Positions 29,864 through 38,600 of a stretch of 64,000 bases of DNA are shown piece by piece. How positions within the stretch are numbered: the first letter of the stretch is position 1; each line of letters begins with the position of its first letter. The position numbers and the translations under genes are program-made. The DNA is taken from contig NZ_CP015164.1 of NCBI RefSeq assembly GCF_001766235.1, positions 992,001 to 1,056,000 on the forward strand, read 5' to 3'. The notes below the pieces were generated by a model. The model did not search any database and had not been told where the DNA came from. It worked only from the letters and a program-made list of their open reading frames with translations. The stretch comes from Acetobacter ascendens (GTDB taxonomy: Bacteria; Pseudomonadota; Alphaproteobacteria; Acetobacterales; Acetobacteraceae).

Positions 29864-29949
29864 AATGATTGCTCAAGGAAATTATTATACCCAACAAGGC
29901 TATCATCAATAAAAGCCATTGTACGTGCACCCCGGCCCATCGCCTGTTA

Positions 29950-30854
29950 GAGCCCTTTTGGAAATTCGCTATGATAGGTTTTCAAGAGGTTTTGAGCGTG
30001 ATTCAAAGGCAGGATGTGGACGCCAGCACAACGAGGCCGCATGGCCGGAATTACACGCAAGACGAAACGCTATCCGTCTGATCTGACAGATGAGGAATGG
30101 GAGCGCATAGCGCCTCTGATGCCCCCTGCGAACCGGCGTGGTCGGAAACGGACAACCGATTTCCGTGAGATCATCAATGCTCTGCGCTATCTCGTGCGCT
30201 CAGGCTGCGGTTGGGAGATGCTTCCGGTTCATTTTGGCCCATGGCAAACGGTTTACTGGTGGTTCCGCAGGCTGATGCGCCGTTTCCTGTTCCAGACCAT
30301 TCATGATGTCTGTCTGATGCTCGATCGTGAAGCGACAGGACGCGAAACCAGTCCATCGGGTGGTGTCATTGATAGCCAGAGTATCAAGGCACCCCACGCA
30401 AAGACACGTGGTTATGACGCAGGCAAGAAGATCGTCGGTCGGAAACGTCACATCGCAGTTGATACGGATGGCCGCCTTCTCCTGGTCCAGCTGACAACAG
30501 CCGATATTTCGGACAGTGCAGGAGGACAGATGATCCTTGATGCCATTCGTAAACGCTGGCCTTGGGTGAAGCACCTGTTTGCCGATGGAGCCTATGACCG
30601 CCTCCAGTTGATGGATAAGGCCACTTTTCTCGACTTCACAGTCGAGATCATCCGGCGGTCAGAGACAGCAAAAGGGTTTGAAATCCTGCCGCGTCGGTGG
30701 GTTGTGGAACGGACCTTCGGTTGGATGATCCGCTGGCGTCGCCTTGTGAAGGACTACGAACAGCGGATCGACGTCGCAGAGGCCATGATCCACATCGCCA
30801 TGGGAAGCCTCATGCTACGCCGAAACGCTCATCCGTGAATTTCCAAAAGGGCTC
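29950..30854 (+). mobile_element. IS5-family (IS1031-group) element, 905 bp, copy 2
   Basis: TTA on both sides (29947-29949, 30855-30857). It sits at the cut edge of an acyl-CoA dehydrogenase-like gene whose remainder is not recognisable on the left, so a deletion accompanied or followed insertion. Confidence 0.92.
30014..30838 (+). CDS. IS5-family (IS1031-group) transposase
   Basis: 274 aa, complete, ending LRRNAHP at TGA. Identical at the protein level to the copies at 33803 and 42942. The DDE residues are as in the first copy; HLFADGAYDRLQL has Arg where copies 1 and 5 have Cys. Confidence 0.95.
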   Translation: MWTPAQRGRMAGITRKTKRYPSDLTDEEWERIAPLMPPANRRGRKRTTDFREIINALRYLVRSGCGWEMLPVHFGPWQTVYWWFRRLMRRFLFQTIHDVCLMLDREATGRETSPSGGVIDSQSIKAPHAKTRGYDAGKKIVGRKRHIAVDTDGRLLLVQLTTADISDSAGGQMILDAIRKRWPWVKHLFADGAYDRLQLMDKATFLDFTVEIIRRSETAKGFEILPRRWVVERTFGWMIRWRRLVKDYEQRIDVAEAMIHIAMGSLMLRRNAHP

Positions 30855-30857
30855 TTA

Positions 30858-30996
30858 CGGCATCATGGGCCAGAATACGGTTTTCTTCCCGATCAATGGC
30901 ACCATCTGCAATACGTGCAAAAATGGGACGTAGCTTTTGCGCAAGCGCATCAATCCGTGGAGAAAAATTCTGAGAGGAACGTGCATGATATGTCAT
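30858..30996 (-). pseudogene. Acyl-CoA dehydrogenase-like monooxygenase, N-terminal stub
   Basis: The first 46 codons remain (MTYHARSSQNFSPRIDALAQ through IDREENRILAHDAV) before the IS. The IDREENRIL...HDAV block is typical of SfnB/DszC-type flavin monooxygenases in the acyl-CoA dehydrogenase family. The ATG at 30996 follows GAGG. It is divergent from the related gene at 31424. The rest is gone. Confidence 0.7.
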
Positions 30997-31423
30997 TGCG
31001 ACCTCGTTGCTTACATATAACAACTATTTTTAATGCGCATTTTACGTTTCAACACGCTAACAACCATTATAAATGAGTCAATAAAATAATTACTATTTAA
31101 TGTAGTTTTATGTTGTGAGAAGTGCTAGATCGAGAATTTTCCCTCTAAAAATCACTTACTGAATTTTTGTATTTATTTGTTTTTAAAAGATATATTTTTA
31201 ATATAATAACAATTATATATAGTGAATTTAAAAGAGAATCCTTTTTGATCACGTGCGCAAATAAGGTGCCATATAAGTTTCGAACGCCCTCTTTCAGTGA
31301 ATCGAAATTTAGCTAACCACTTCACATCTTTCTTGAGGAAAAAATCTCTCATTGACATATATATTCACGTCATAAATGTTATATTTCATTACCACCTCAT
31401 GAAAATGGTGAAATATATATTCC
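30997..31423. other. AT-rich divergent intergenic region
   Basis: 427 bp between the stub at 30996 and the gene at 31424, much richer in A+T than its surroundings. No ORF or RNA gene is recognised. An imperfect dyad (ATTTCA...TGGTGAAAT, about 31383-31414) lies just upstream of 31424 and could be an operator. No Shine-Dalgarno sequence is seen before 31424. Confidence 0.5.
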
Positions 31424-32575
31424 ATGTCGATTGATCTACAGACCGTGCACGATGCCATTGATGCAGCTACGCATCTCAAACAGCAGTTTGCCACACGGGC
31501 AGCTCATCATGATCGCACTGGGGTTTTTGCACAGGAAAATATTGATGATCTACGTCAGGCAGGTCTGCTGTCTTTACGTATATCCACACCAGAGCGCCCT
31601 ACTCCCTTCACTCTAGGTGTTGTGCAGGACATCGTTGGACAGATTGCTCAGGGGGATGCCTCTACAGCGCTAGTTATGGTCAATCATTACATGGTGCGTG
31701 CCGCCATTGCTCACCATGAGTTCGGATCTGGAGATATGCCCCGTTGGATAGAAGATGAACAGCACGATCAACTGCTGAATATCCTGCTAGCTGAACCTGA
31801 TCTTGGTTCTGCCTCTCGGGGTGGACTGCCCAGCACAATAGCCACCCGTACGGCAACCGGATGGAGTTTAACTGGGCGAAAGGCCTATGTAACAGGTATT
31901 CCCGGTTTATCTTGGCTTTTGGTACGTGCTCGCACAGATGATGACCCCGCGCAGGTTGGTACATTTATTGTGCCAGCCAAAGCAGATGGGATCCATGTGC
32001 TTGAAAACTGGGATCACATCGGCATGCGTGCCAGCAATAGCCATGAAGTTACATTTACAAATGTTATCCTGCCACCCGATGCCGCGCTAGAACTCTATGC
32101 GCCTGATGCACCACCAGCAGGGCGCAATACCCTCGTTATATGGAATACTGGGCTATTGGGTGCTTTGTATAATGGTATCGCAACCTCTGCACTGGCATGG
32201 TTTTGTGAGTTCCTGAAAACCCGTGTTCCATCTAATCTGGGGGCACCGCTGGCAACGTTACCTTCAATGCGCGATGCCGTTGGGGGATTTACCATTACAT
32301 TACACATGAACGCCATGCTGCTCCGGCTTTACGCCATGGATGTAGAAGCTGCTCGTCCACCCCATGAACTGAAAGCTCATGCAGCGGTTATAAAGACACG
32401 TGTTGTTGATGCTGCCGCTGACTTTACATCTGCTTTACTTGGTTTGGCAGGCAATGCTGGGCTATCTGCCCATAACCCATTAGAGCGCGCTCATCGTGAT
32501 GCGCTATGTGGGCGTATTCATGCACCACATGCTGAATTACTCCGGCGGATCGCAGGACAGCAGGCTCTTTCATAA
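31424..32575 (+). CDS. Acyl-CoA dehydrogenase family protein
   Basis: 383 aa with the fold of acyl-CoA dehydrogenases: N-terminal helical part, central beta domain (LNILLAEPDLGSASRGGLPS, then GWSLTGRKAYVTGIPGLSWL, WDHIGMRASNSHEVTFTNV) and C-terminal helices. The SfnB/DszC-type subset acts as FMNH2-dependent monooxygenases on sulfur compounds, and the neighbourhood (a related stub, an NtaA-like remnant and a nitroreductase) would suit that, but no substrate can be assigned. A classical dehydrogenase role cannot be excluded. Probably co-transcribed with the nitroreductase 32 bp downstream. Confidence 0.82.
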   Translation: MSIDLQTVHDAIDAATHLKQQFATRAAHHDRTGVFAQENIDDLRQAGLLSLRISTPERPTPFTLGVVQDIVGQIAQGDASTALVMVNHYMVRAAIAHHEFGSGDMPRWIEDEQHDQLLNILLAEPDLGSASRGGLPSTIATRTATGWSLTGRKAYVTGIPGLSWLLVRARTDDDPAQVGTFIVPAKADGIHVLENWDHIGMRASNSHEVTFTNVILPPDAALELYAPDAPPAGRNTLVIWNTGLLGALYNGIATSALAWFCEFLKTRVPSNLGAPLATLPSMRDAVGGFTITLHMNAMLLRLYAMDVEAARPPHELKAHAAVIKTRVVDAAADFTSALLGLAGNAGLSAHNPLERAHRDALCGRIHAPHAELLRRIAGQQALS

Positions 32576-32607
32576 ATTCAGAACCGTTTCTTGCTACGGG
32601 AAAAACC

Positions 32608-33225
32608 ATGACAACAGCGCCAGGCCGTGCTCCCAATTCTTCCGTGCTGCCGGCTATTCTTAACCGTTGGTCTCCACGAGCATTCCAGCCAGAAAGCATC
32701 AGTAAGGAAGAACTTCTTTCGCTAATAGATGCCGGACGATGGGCTCCTTCTGCCTATAACATGCAGCCTTGGCGCTTTATTTATGCACGGCGTGGGACTG
32801 CAGAATGGGAACGCTTTTTATCATGGCTTATACCATTCAATCAGTTCTGGGCAGAAAATGCATCGGCCATCATTTATGTGGCTTCTCAAACCATAACGCT
32901 TTCAAGCCGCACAGGAGAACCCTCCCCACTGCCAACGCACGCATTTGATGCCGGTGCGGCGGCGGTTCTCATACAAATTCAAGCGGCGCATAACGGCTGG
33001 GCGACGCACCCCGTAAGTGGTTTTGACCACGCTTTGGCCCATGCTGGCTTAGAACTGCCTGAAGAGTATGAATTGCATGCAGCTATTATTGTTGGGCGAC
33101 AGGGAAACATAGAAACTCTACCGGAAGCCTTGCAAAAACGTGAGGCGCCCTCAGACCGAAATGCTCTGAACGAAATTTCTTCCGAAGGGAGATGGAATGC
33201 TTCAACACAAACCAATATAGATTAA
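32608..33225 (+). CDS. Nitroreductase family protein
   Basis: 205 aa, FMN-dependent NAD(P)H oxidoreductase fold. N-terminal RWSPRAFQPESISKEEL and APSAYNMQPWRF are the FMN-binding signatures; the C-terminal ELHAAIIVGRQG is typical. Cytoplasmic, homodimer in known relatives. As a reductase it might supply reduced flavin to a neighbouring flavin monooxygenase; this is inference from the operon-like spacing to 31424. Ribosome site AGGA-like only (GGGAAAAACC). Intact. Confidence 0.85.
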   Translation: MTTAPGRAPNSSVLPAILNRWSPRAFQPESISKEELLSLIDAGRWAPSAYNMQPWRFIYARRGTAEWERFLSWLIPFNQFWAENASAIIYVASQTITLSSRTGEPSPLPTHAFDAGAAAVLIQIQAAHNGWATHPVSGFDHALAHAGLELPEEYELHAAIIVGRQGNIETLPEALQKREAPSDRNALNEISSEGRWNASTQTNID

Positions 33226-33367
33226 CGCATAGCATCAGTTTATTTCTGTAGCCATCACGCTGATATAACCTTCGCTTCCGGAGCAGATTGTTTTATTTGC
33301 TCCGACTTGCGACCGCTCACACCATATCTGTCCTTCAAAAGCTAATAACTTTGATGCGTAAGCGTCT

Positions 33368-33786
33368 CTATGGGTGCAAGTTCTTAATATACTGATAAAA
33401 CTCTTTCCGAAACTGATCTCGAGCAGGATTGATACCGATATCATAGGTTGCCATACCAACCTCCCACCTTGCAGCCGGATGCTGTAATGCGTGAATGGTA
33501 AATTTCTTTTCTGTTTCTGATAAAATAGACAAGCTTGAGCGATGTATCAAAGCGCACGCAAGACCAGAGCGCACCACCTGAATAGCGCTCAATGTTTCAT
33601 TAAACCATAAGATACGGTGTGGCTGTATGATATGATCGCTTAATATTTGTTCTGTCCGCTCATAAATACCTTGTGAAAATTCTTTTCTAAAGCGAACCAA
33701 GGGTAAATTGAAGTGAGACAGGCCTTTCAGGCTAACAATAGTATCTTGATCATATGGCACAAGGAATACAAGCTCTTCCTGTGTGA
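33368..33786 (-). pseudogene. LysR-type regulator, C-terminal fragment
   Basis: About 138 residues of the effector-binding domain (ELVFLVPYDQDTIVSLKGLSH, HRILWFNETLSAIQVVRSGL with the typical VRSGLACALIHRS). The DNA-binding N-terminus should lie to the right but is replaced by the IS at 33787. An ATG at 33760 exists, but the frame runs into the IS, so this is a remnant. Confidence 0.82.
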
Positions 33787-34691
33787 GAGCCCTTTTGGAA
33801 ATTCACGGATGAGCGTTTCGGCGTAGCATGAGGCTTCCCATGGCGATGTGGATCATGGCCTCTGCGACGTCGATCCGCTGTTCGTAGTCCTTCACAAGGC
33901 GACGCCAGCGGATCATCCAACCGAAGGTCCGTTCCACAACCCACCGACGCGGCAGGATTTCAAACCCTTTTGCTGTCTCTGACCGCCGGATGATCTCGAC
34001 TGTGAAGTCGAGAAAAGTGGCCTTATCCATCAATTGGAGGCGGTCATAGGCTCCATCGGCAAACAGGTGCTTCACCCAAGGCCAGCGTTTACGAATGGCA
34101 TCAAGGATCATCTGTCCTCCTGCACTGTCCGAAATATCGGCTGTTGTCAGCTGGACCAGGAGAAGGCGGCCATCCGTATCAACTGCGATGTGACGTTTCC
34201 GACCGACGATCTTCTTGCCTGCGTCATAACCACGTGTCTTTGCGTGGGGTGCCTTGATACTCTGGCTATCAATGACACCACCCGATGGACTGGTTTCGCG
34301 TCCTGTCGCTTCACGATCGAGCATCAGACAGACATCATGAATGGTCTGGAACAGGAAACGGCGCATCAGCCTGCGGAACCACCAGTAAACCGTTTGCCAT
34401 GGGCCAAAATGAACCGGAAGCATCTCCCAACCGCAGCCTGAGCGCACGAGATAGCGCAGAGCATTGATGATCTCACGGAAATCGGTTGTCCGTTTCCGAC
34501 CACGCCGGTTCGCAGGGGGCATCAGAGGCGCTATGCGCTCCCATTCCTCATCTGTCAGATCAGACGGATAGCGTTTCGTCTTGCGTGTAATTCCGGCCAT
34601 GCGGCCTCGTTGTGCTGGCGTCCACATCCTGCCTTTGAATCACGCTCAAAACCTCTTGAAAACCTATCATAGCGAATTTCCAAAAGGGCTC
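33787..34691 (-). mobile_element. IS5-family (IS1031-group) element, 905 bp, copy 3
   Basis: Left flank TGA, right flank TTA, so the two ends do not share a target duplication. It truncates a LysR gene on the left. Confidence 0.92.
33803..34627 (-). CDS. IS5-family (IS1031-group) transposase
   Basis: 274 aa, complete, identical in sequence to the copy at 30014, with the normal TGA stop. Confidence 0.95.
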   Translation of the reverse strand: MWTPAQRGRMAGITRKTKRYPSDLTDEEWERIAPLMPPANRRGRKRTTDFREIINALRYLVRSGCGWEMLPVHFGPWQTVYWWFRRLMRRFLFQTIHDVCLMLDREATGRETSPSGGVIDSQSIKAPHAKTRGYDAGKKIVGRKRHIAVDTDGRLLLVQLTTADISDSAGGQMILDAIRKRWPWVKHLFADGAYDRLQLMDKATFLDFTVEIIRRSETAKGFEILPRRWVVERTFGWMIRWRRLVKDYEQRIDVAEAMIHIAMGSLMLRRNAHP

Positions 34692-34693
34692 TT

Positions 34694-34816
34694 AAAAGTG
34701 CCATTGATCATGCAGGGTTTAACCCAGCACGCGCAGCAGATGGAGCGCGGGCTGGTTTTATGTGTGTTAAAAACTATATGATTACGCCTAATGTGCTTAT
34801 CAGCACACCAAACTGA
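34694..34816 (+). pseudogene. 3' remnant of an unidentified gene
   Basis: A frame open from the IS edge gives about 40 residues (AIDHAGFNPARAADGARAGF, then MCVKNYMITPNV) to a TGA, followed by a strong hairpin. It looks like a gene end convergent with the heme operon. A TonB-type C-terminus would suit the location but the match is weak; unassigned. Confidence 0.4.
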
Positions 34817-34834
34817 TTTTCTAAAGAAATAGAA

Positions 34835-34866
34835 ATGACCTGAAACCCCTTTGGATTTCAGGTCAT
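34835..34866. terminator. Bidirectional terminator hairpin
   Basis: ATGACCTGAAA (34835-34845) and TTTCAGGTCAT (34856-34866) form a perfect 11-bp stem with a 10-nt loop, between the convergent remnant at 34816 and the end of the heme operon at 34898. Confidence 0.8.
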
Positions 34867-34897
34867 TAAGTCATTTTCACATGTCAGATATAGAATA

Positions 34898-35218
34898 TCA
34901 GACCGTCACATTCTGCAAAACGCTAAACCCTTCAAACACTGGGGGGCCTGCCGTCAAAGCACGGCCCTGCCCTGCACCTGCATGTGCCTGACGAAACTGC
35001 TCAGATTGTGTCCAAGCCACAAAGGCATCGTATGAATCCCACACTGTATGAGAAGCATATAGCCTAGCGCCTTCTTTTTCCGGCCCTTTAAGAAACTGAA
35101 AACTAACAAATCCTGGAACTGTTTTTAATAAAACCTCACGATCCAGCCAACGCTTTTGAAAGGCTTCCTCATTTTCCGGTATCACCAAAAATCGGTTCAT
35201 AGCAATATACTGAGACAT
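34898..35218 (-). CDS. IsdG/HmuQ-type heme-degrading monooxygenase (last gene of operon)
   Basis: 106 aa, antibiotic-biosynthesis-monooxygenase fold, releases iron from heme in the cytoplasm. Start at 35218 chosen for the GGAAAGGAG site; a longer frame begins at 35251. The catalytic Asn, Trp and His of IsdG have counterparts at Asn8 (AMNRF), Trp69 (AFVAWT) and His79 (RQAH), with the Trp-His spacing of 10 seen in IsdG. Lies 20 bp after hmuV. A second paralogue opens the operon (38083). The exact products (biliverdin-like or staphylobilin-like) cannot be told. Confidence 0.85.
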   Translation of the reverse strand: MSQYIAMNRFLVIPENEEAFQKRWLDREVLLKTVPGFVSFQFLKGPEKEGARLYASHTVWDSYDAFVAWTQSEQFRQAHAGAGQGRALTAGPPVFEGFSVLQNVTV

Positions 35219-35238
35219 AGCCTGCTCCTTTCCTTCAA

Positions 35239-36051
35239 TCATGATTGGCACATCATATCATGCGGCAAAACGTAGGGTTTGCCGCTACCTACGTGCATGC
35301 GCACTCGCCCGTCTTCCAACCCAAAAACATGGCTGGCCAACGCATTGGTTAAAACCTGTTCTGGTGGCCCCTGCGCATAAATAGCCCCTTCATGCATCAC
35401 CACAATGTGGTCCGCACAGGCTGCCGCCCAATTTAGATCATGAATAACCACCACTACACCACCACCAGCTAAGGCATGGGCGCGTGCAAGGTTAAGCACC
35501 AGATGCTGCCGGGATAGATCCTGCGCGGAAATTGGTTCATCCAGCAACAAAAAACCCGGAGGCCTGCCATTACCATGCGCTGCGGCCTCTAGCTGCATCA
35601 GAACCCGAGCCAGATGAACGCGCTGACGCTCTCCTCCAGACAGATCCATTACATCGCGCTCAGAAAACGCCGCCAGTCCAACCCGTTCAAGCAACTGCCC
35701 GGCTAGCTCTAAACGAACTGAAGTGCTCATGAATGGCGCAGAAATCCGCCCTCCCATCGCCACCAACTCACGCAACGAAAACTGAGCCCGCAAAGGAGAG
35801 TCCTGCATTAACATAGCCCGACGGGCCGCCAGACAAGCAGAAGAAAATCTGGTTATAGGAGCACCATCAATCCATACATCACCGCTGGTTGGCGGCAATA
35901 AACCACTGGCAAGGCGGAGCAATGTGCTTTTACCTGCCCCATTCGGCCCGATAATGGCCGTCATCTGCCCAGCCTCAAAGTTCAGAGAGGCTTCATGCAC
36001 AATGTCTTGGCCGCGAACACGCCAACCTGCGTTGCGCAAAGAAAGCTTCAT
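35239..36051 (-). CDS. hmuV: Heme ABC transporter ATP-binding protein
   Basis: 270-aa ATPase powering heme import. Walker A GPNGAGKST at residues 35-43, Q-loop LMQDSPL, ABC signature LSGGERQRVHLARVL, Walker B GFLLLDEPIS and H-loop VIHDLNWAA. Overlaps hmuU by 4 bp (ATGA), so translation is probably coupled. The HmuV assignment rather than a siderophore ATPase rests on the flanking IsdG-type genes and the binding protein type. Confidence 0.9.
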   Translation of the reverse strand: MKLSLRNAGWRVRGQDIVHEASLNFEAGQMTAIIGPNGAGKSTLLRLASGLLPPTSGDVWIDGAPITRFSSACLAARRAMLMQDSPLRAQFSLRELVAMGGRISAPFMSTSVRLELAGQLLERVGLAAFSERDVMDLSGGERQRVHLARVLMQLEAAAHGNGRPPGFLLLDEPISAQDLSRQHLVLNLARAHALAGGGVVVVIHDLNWAAACADHIVVMHEGAIYAQGPPEQVLTNALASHVFGLEDGRVRMHVGSGKPYVLPHDMMCQS

Positions 36052-37100
36052 GCCAGTCTTTCCTTGTCATGCGTGCGTGTAAGCAGCCAAACAAAAACTG
36101 GCGTGCCTAAAACCGCGGTTACAATCCCCACAGGCACATCTGCCGGCATGGCAATAATGCGCGCCAACGTATCTGCCGCTATTAACAGGATAGCCCCCAA
36201 CAAGGCACTTCCCGGCAGTACCAGCCGATGATCTGGCCCAGTTACCAAACGCACCAGATGGGGAACCACAACGCCAACAAACCCAATTGCCCCCACAAAG
36301 GAAACCGTAGGACCAACAGCACAGGCAACCGAGAACATAGCAAGCCGCTTAATACGCTCCACGGGATATCCCATGAGCCGTGCATCGCTCTCCCCCAACA
36401 GCAGAGCATTCAGGGGCGAAGCCAGACGCACCGTTACCCATGTAGCCACCAACAGGAAAGGACATAACAGGCCTATACGTGACCAAGTTGTTCCTGCAAA
36501 ACTGCCCATTGTCCAAAAAGTTAGATCACGTAAAGCCGTGTCGTTAGCACGAAAAATAAGGATACCCGTTAAAGCGCCAGAAAATGCGCTAAACGCCACC
36601 CCTGCCAGCAAGATCATGCTAACAGATGTGGTGCCCCCGCGTGTTGCAAACATGTAAAGCAAACATGCAGCTACAAAGCTGCCCAGCATCCCCGCCACGG
36701 GCACAGCCCATGCGGTGCTCATAATTGCTGCGTGCACGTCTCCTGCCCCTAAATCAAGCCATGCGCCGCCCAATACAATTATACACGCCGTGGCCAAAGC
36801 AGCCCCGGAAGACACGCCAATCAACCCCGGATCGGCCAACGGATTTCGAAAAAGCCCCTGCATGACAGCGCCAGCGACAGCTAGAGCCGCTCCCGTAAGC
36901 CCAGCCATAACAACACGAGGGCCACGGATCTGGGTCAACACAACCCGGTCTGCAAAGCTATTGGCCTGTAGGTCATTCTGCCACAAAGCCGAAAGATGTA
37001 CGCCTGTTGCCCCGATATTGAGAGAGATTGCCATGATCAGCATCAACAATGGTAACAAGGCACATAGAAACAGAATGGTGGACCGCCGAACCATTGTCAT
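36048..37100 (-). CDS. hmuU: Heme ABC transporter permease, FecCD family
   Basis: 350-aa inner-membrane permease, about ten hydrophobic segments. FecCD hallmarks are RGPRVVMAGLTGAALAVAG, NPLADPGLIGVSSGAALA and GFVGVVVPHLVRLVTGPDHR. Forms the homodimeric channel with two HmuV subunits. Overlaps hmuT by 4 bp. Full length with no lesion. Confidence 0.92.
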   Translation of the reverse strand: MTMVRRSTILFLCALLPLLMLIMAISLNIGATGVHLSALWQNDLQANSFADRVVLTQIRGPRVVMAGLTGAALAVAGAVMQGLFRNPLADPGLIGVSSGAALATACIIVLGGAWLDLGAGDVHAAIMSTAWAVPVAGMLGSFVAACLLYMFATRGGTTSVSMILLAGVAFSAFSGALTGILIFRANDTALRDLTFWTMGSFAGTTWSRIGLLCPFLLVATWVTVRLASPLNALLLGESDARLMGYPVERIKRLAMFSVACAVGPTVSFVGAIGFVGVVVPHLVRLVTGPDHRLVLPGSALLGAILLIAADTLARIIAMPADVPVGIVTAVLGTPVFVWLLTRTHDKERLA

Positions 37101-38083
37101 ACAGGATGGCTCACCGCCGCCATCATTCTAGCAAGGTCTAACGCAGCCTGAGGTGTACGGGGGTCAAAGCCCAGCAGGCGTTCCCCTTCCATGCTCACAA
37201 AAGCATTATTACGCCCTGCCGGAGTGAGCTTGAAGCCGGGGTCTGCCTGCAAGGCTGTACGAATAGATGTTGCTGTCTGATCCATAAGCAGAATAATGTC
37301 AGGCCGCAGAGCGACCAGATTTTCCTGATCCACAATCTTGTAACCCTGCATATCAGCACCGGCATTAACGCCCCCAGCAAGACTGATCATCGCATCTGCT
37401 GCTGTACCTTTACCTGCAGCCATGGGGCGGTTATTTGTCATGCGCATGATAAACAACACGCGTGGCTTCCCTGTATGCGTGGCGCGCCATGCTTCCAATT
37501 GCTGAAACTGCCCGGTAAGAGCGCTGCATAGCTGCTCTCCTGCTGCCTGAGCCCCAACAATCCCGGCTAAAAAACGGGTACGCTGTTCAATGGCCTCGGG
37601 AGATGGTGTAGCGTCTACAAACACAACAGGAACACCTGAGGCCACAAGCTGATCCCTGGCTGCGGGTGGGCCTGCATCGTTCATGGTCAACACGAGATCT
37701 GGACGCAGAGACAAAACCCCCTCGGACGAAATAGCACGCATGTAACCAAGATCTTTTTTCTCTTTCCGTGCTTGCTCTGGCCATGTGGAAGTTTGATCTA
37801 CAGCTAAAATCGCAGGTGATCGCCCAAGCGCGTACAGGGTTTCGGTTATAGTGCCACCAATACTGGCTATTCTTGTTGCTCCGTGGAGTGTAACACGTCG
37901 GCCCCGGCAATCTGTTACACTTCTGGGCGTAACTGCATCTGTCACATCTTGCGCTAACTCAGCACGGGGCATGCAGATTGAGGCCATGCCACAAATCAGC
38001 GCAACACCTACAGATCGGCGAGACAGCAAAAAGGTAGCTGCAATCTGATCAGTGCCCTTGCTTGTTGTCCATTGGTTTTTCAT
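37097..38083 (-). CDS. hmuT: Periplasmic heme-binding protein
   Basis: 328 aa, class III substrate-binding protein. N-terminal signal with a twin-arginine-like LLSRRSVGVALICGMASICM followed by an Ala-rich cleavage region. Mature domain: RIASIGGTITETLYALGRSP, then LGYMRAISSEGVLSLRPDLVL, typical of HmuT, with a Tyr in the position of the heme ligand, and VALRPDIILLMDQTA. The start overlaps the stop of the preceding monooxygenase gene by one base. Confidence 0.9.
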   Translation of the reverse strand: MKNQWTTSKGTDQIAATFLLSRRSVGVALICGMASICMPRAELAQDVTDAVTPRSVTDCRGRRVTLHGATRIASIGGTITETLYALGRSPAILAVDQTSTWPEQARKEKKDLGYMRAISSEGVLSLRPDLVLTMNDAGPPAARDQLVASGVPVVFVDATPSPEAIEQRTRFLAGIVGAQAAGEQLCSALTGQFQQLEAWRATHTGKPRVLFIMRMTNNRPMAAGKGTAADAMISLAGGVNAGADMQGYKIVDQENLVALRPDIILLMDQTATSIRTALQADPGFKLTPAGRNNAFVSMEGERLLGFDPRTPQAALDLARMMAAVSHPV

Positions 38084-38412
38084 CAGGCTGCCTGCTCCTG
38101 CCCTGCGACAGTACGCAGTACGTCATACCCACTGAACTCGCGTTTTTCGATCGTCAAAACCTCACTCTGGCCCATGCCTTTATGCGCGGCATGAAACAGT
38201 TCCGATTGACGCCATGCTTGATATGCCTCACGAGAGGTCCAAATTGTTTGAGATGCGTAGGCTACATAATCTGGCAGCGCCTCGCCGCGCATAAACTGGA
38301 TCATTAAAAAACCGGGGGCAGCACTTAACAGAACCTCCCGTTCAAGCCAGCGACTTTTGAACTCGGCTTCTTTTTCTAGCCGAACTTTAAAACGGTTCAT
38401 GCCGATAAACAT
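38083..38412 (-). CDS. IsdG/HmuQ-type heme-degrading monooxygenase (first gene of operon)
   Basis: 109 aa from ATG 38412, chosen because GGAGGG lies just before it (spacing is short); a longer frame reaches 38457. Asn6 (GMNRF), Trp67 (YQAWRQ) and His77 (HAAH) reproduce the IsdG catalytic set and spacing. About 45% similar by eye to the paralogue at 34898. First gene after the Fur box. Confidence 0.86.
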   Translation of the reverse strand: MFIGMNRFKVRLEKEAEFKSRWLEREVLLSAAPGFLMIQFMRGEALPDYVAYASQTIWTSREAYQAWRQSELFHAAHKGMGQSEVLTIEKREFSGYDVLRTVAGQEQAA

Positions 38413-38506
38413 TGACCCTCCACACCACAAAATGCCGTTAGATCCAACATTTTTCACAAACGCAGCGCGGCTGTGCGCATTAAATCGTAATCACCCTTTC
38501 ACAATT

Positions 38507-38525
38507 GATAATGAGAATCAATATC
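38507..38525 (-). promoter_or_regulatory. Fur box of the heme operon
   Basis: GATAATGAGAATCAATATC matches the classical 19-bp Fur consensus GATAATGATAATCATTATC at 16 positions. It sits about 95 bp before the first gene of the heme operon, so iron-dependent repression is expected. Confidence 0.88.
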
Positions 38526-38600
38526 ATATTATAAGCAAAACCATGAGATGCACATGATGCTCATGAAACTTTAGAACTTTATTTGAATAAAATCAGGATA

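Noticed and set aside
36228-37131. Plus-strand frames within the hmuU/hmuT region
   Set aside because: Low-complexity products opposite well-supported transporter genes with overlapping starts and stops; shadows.
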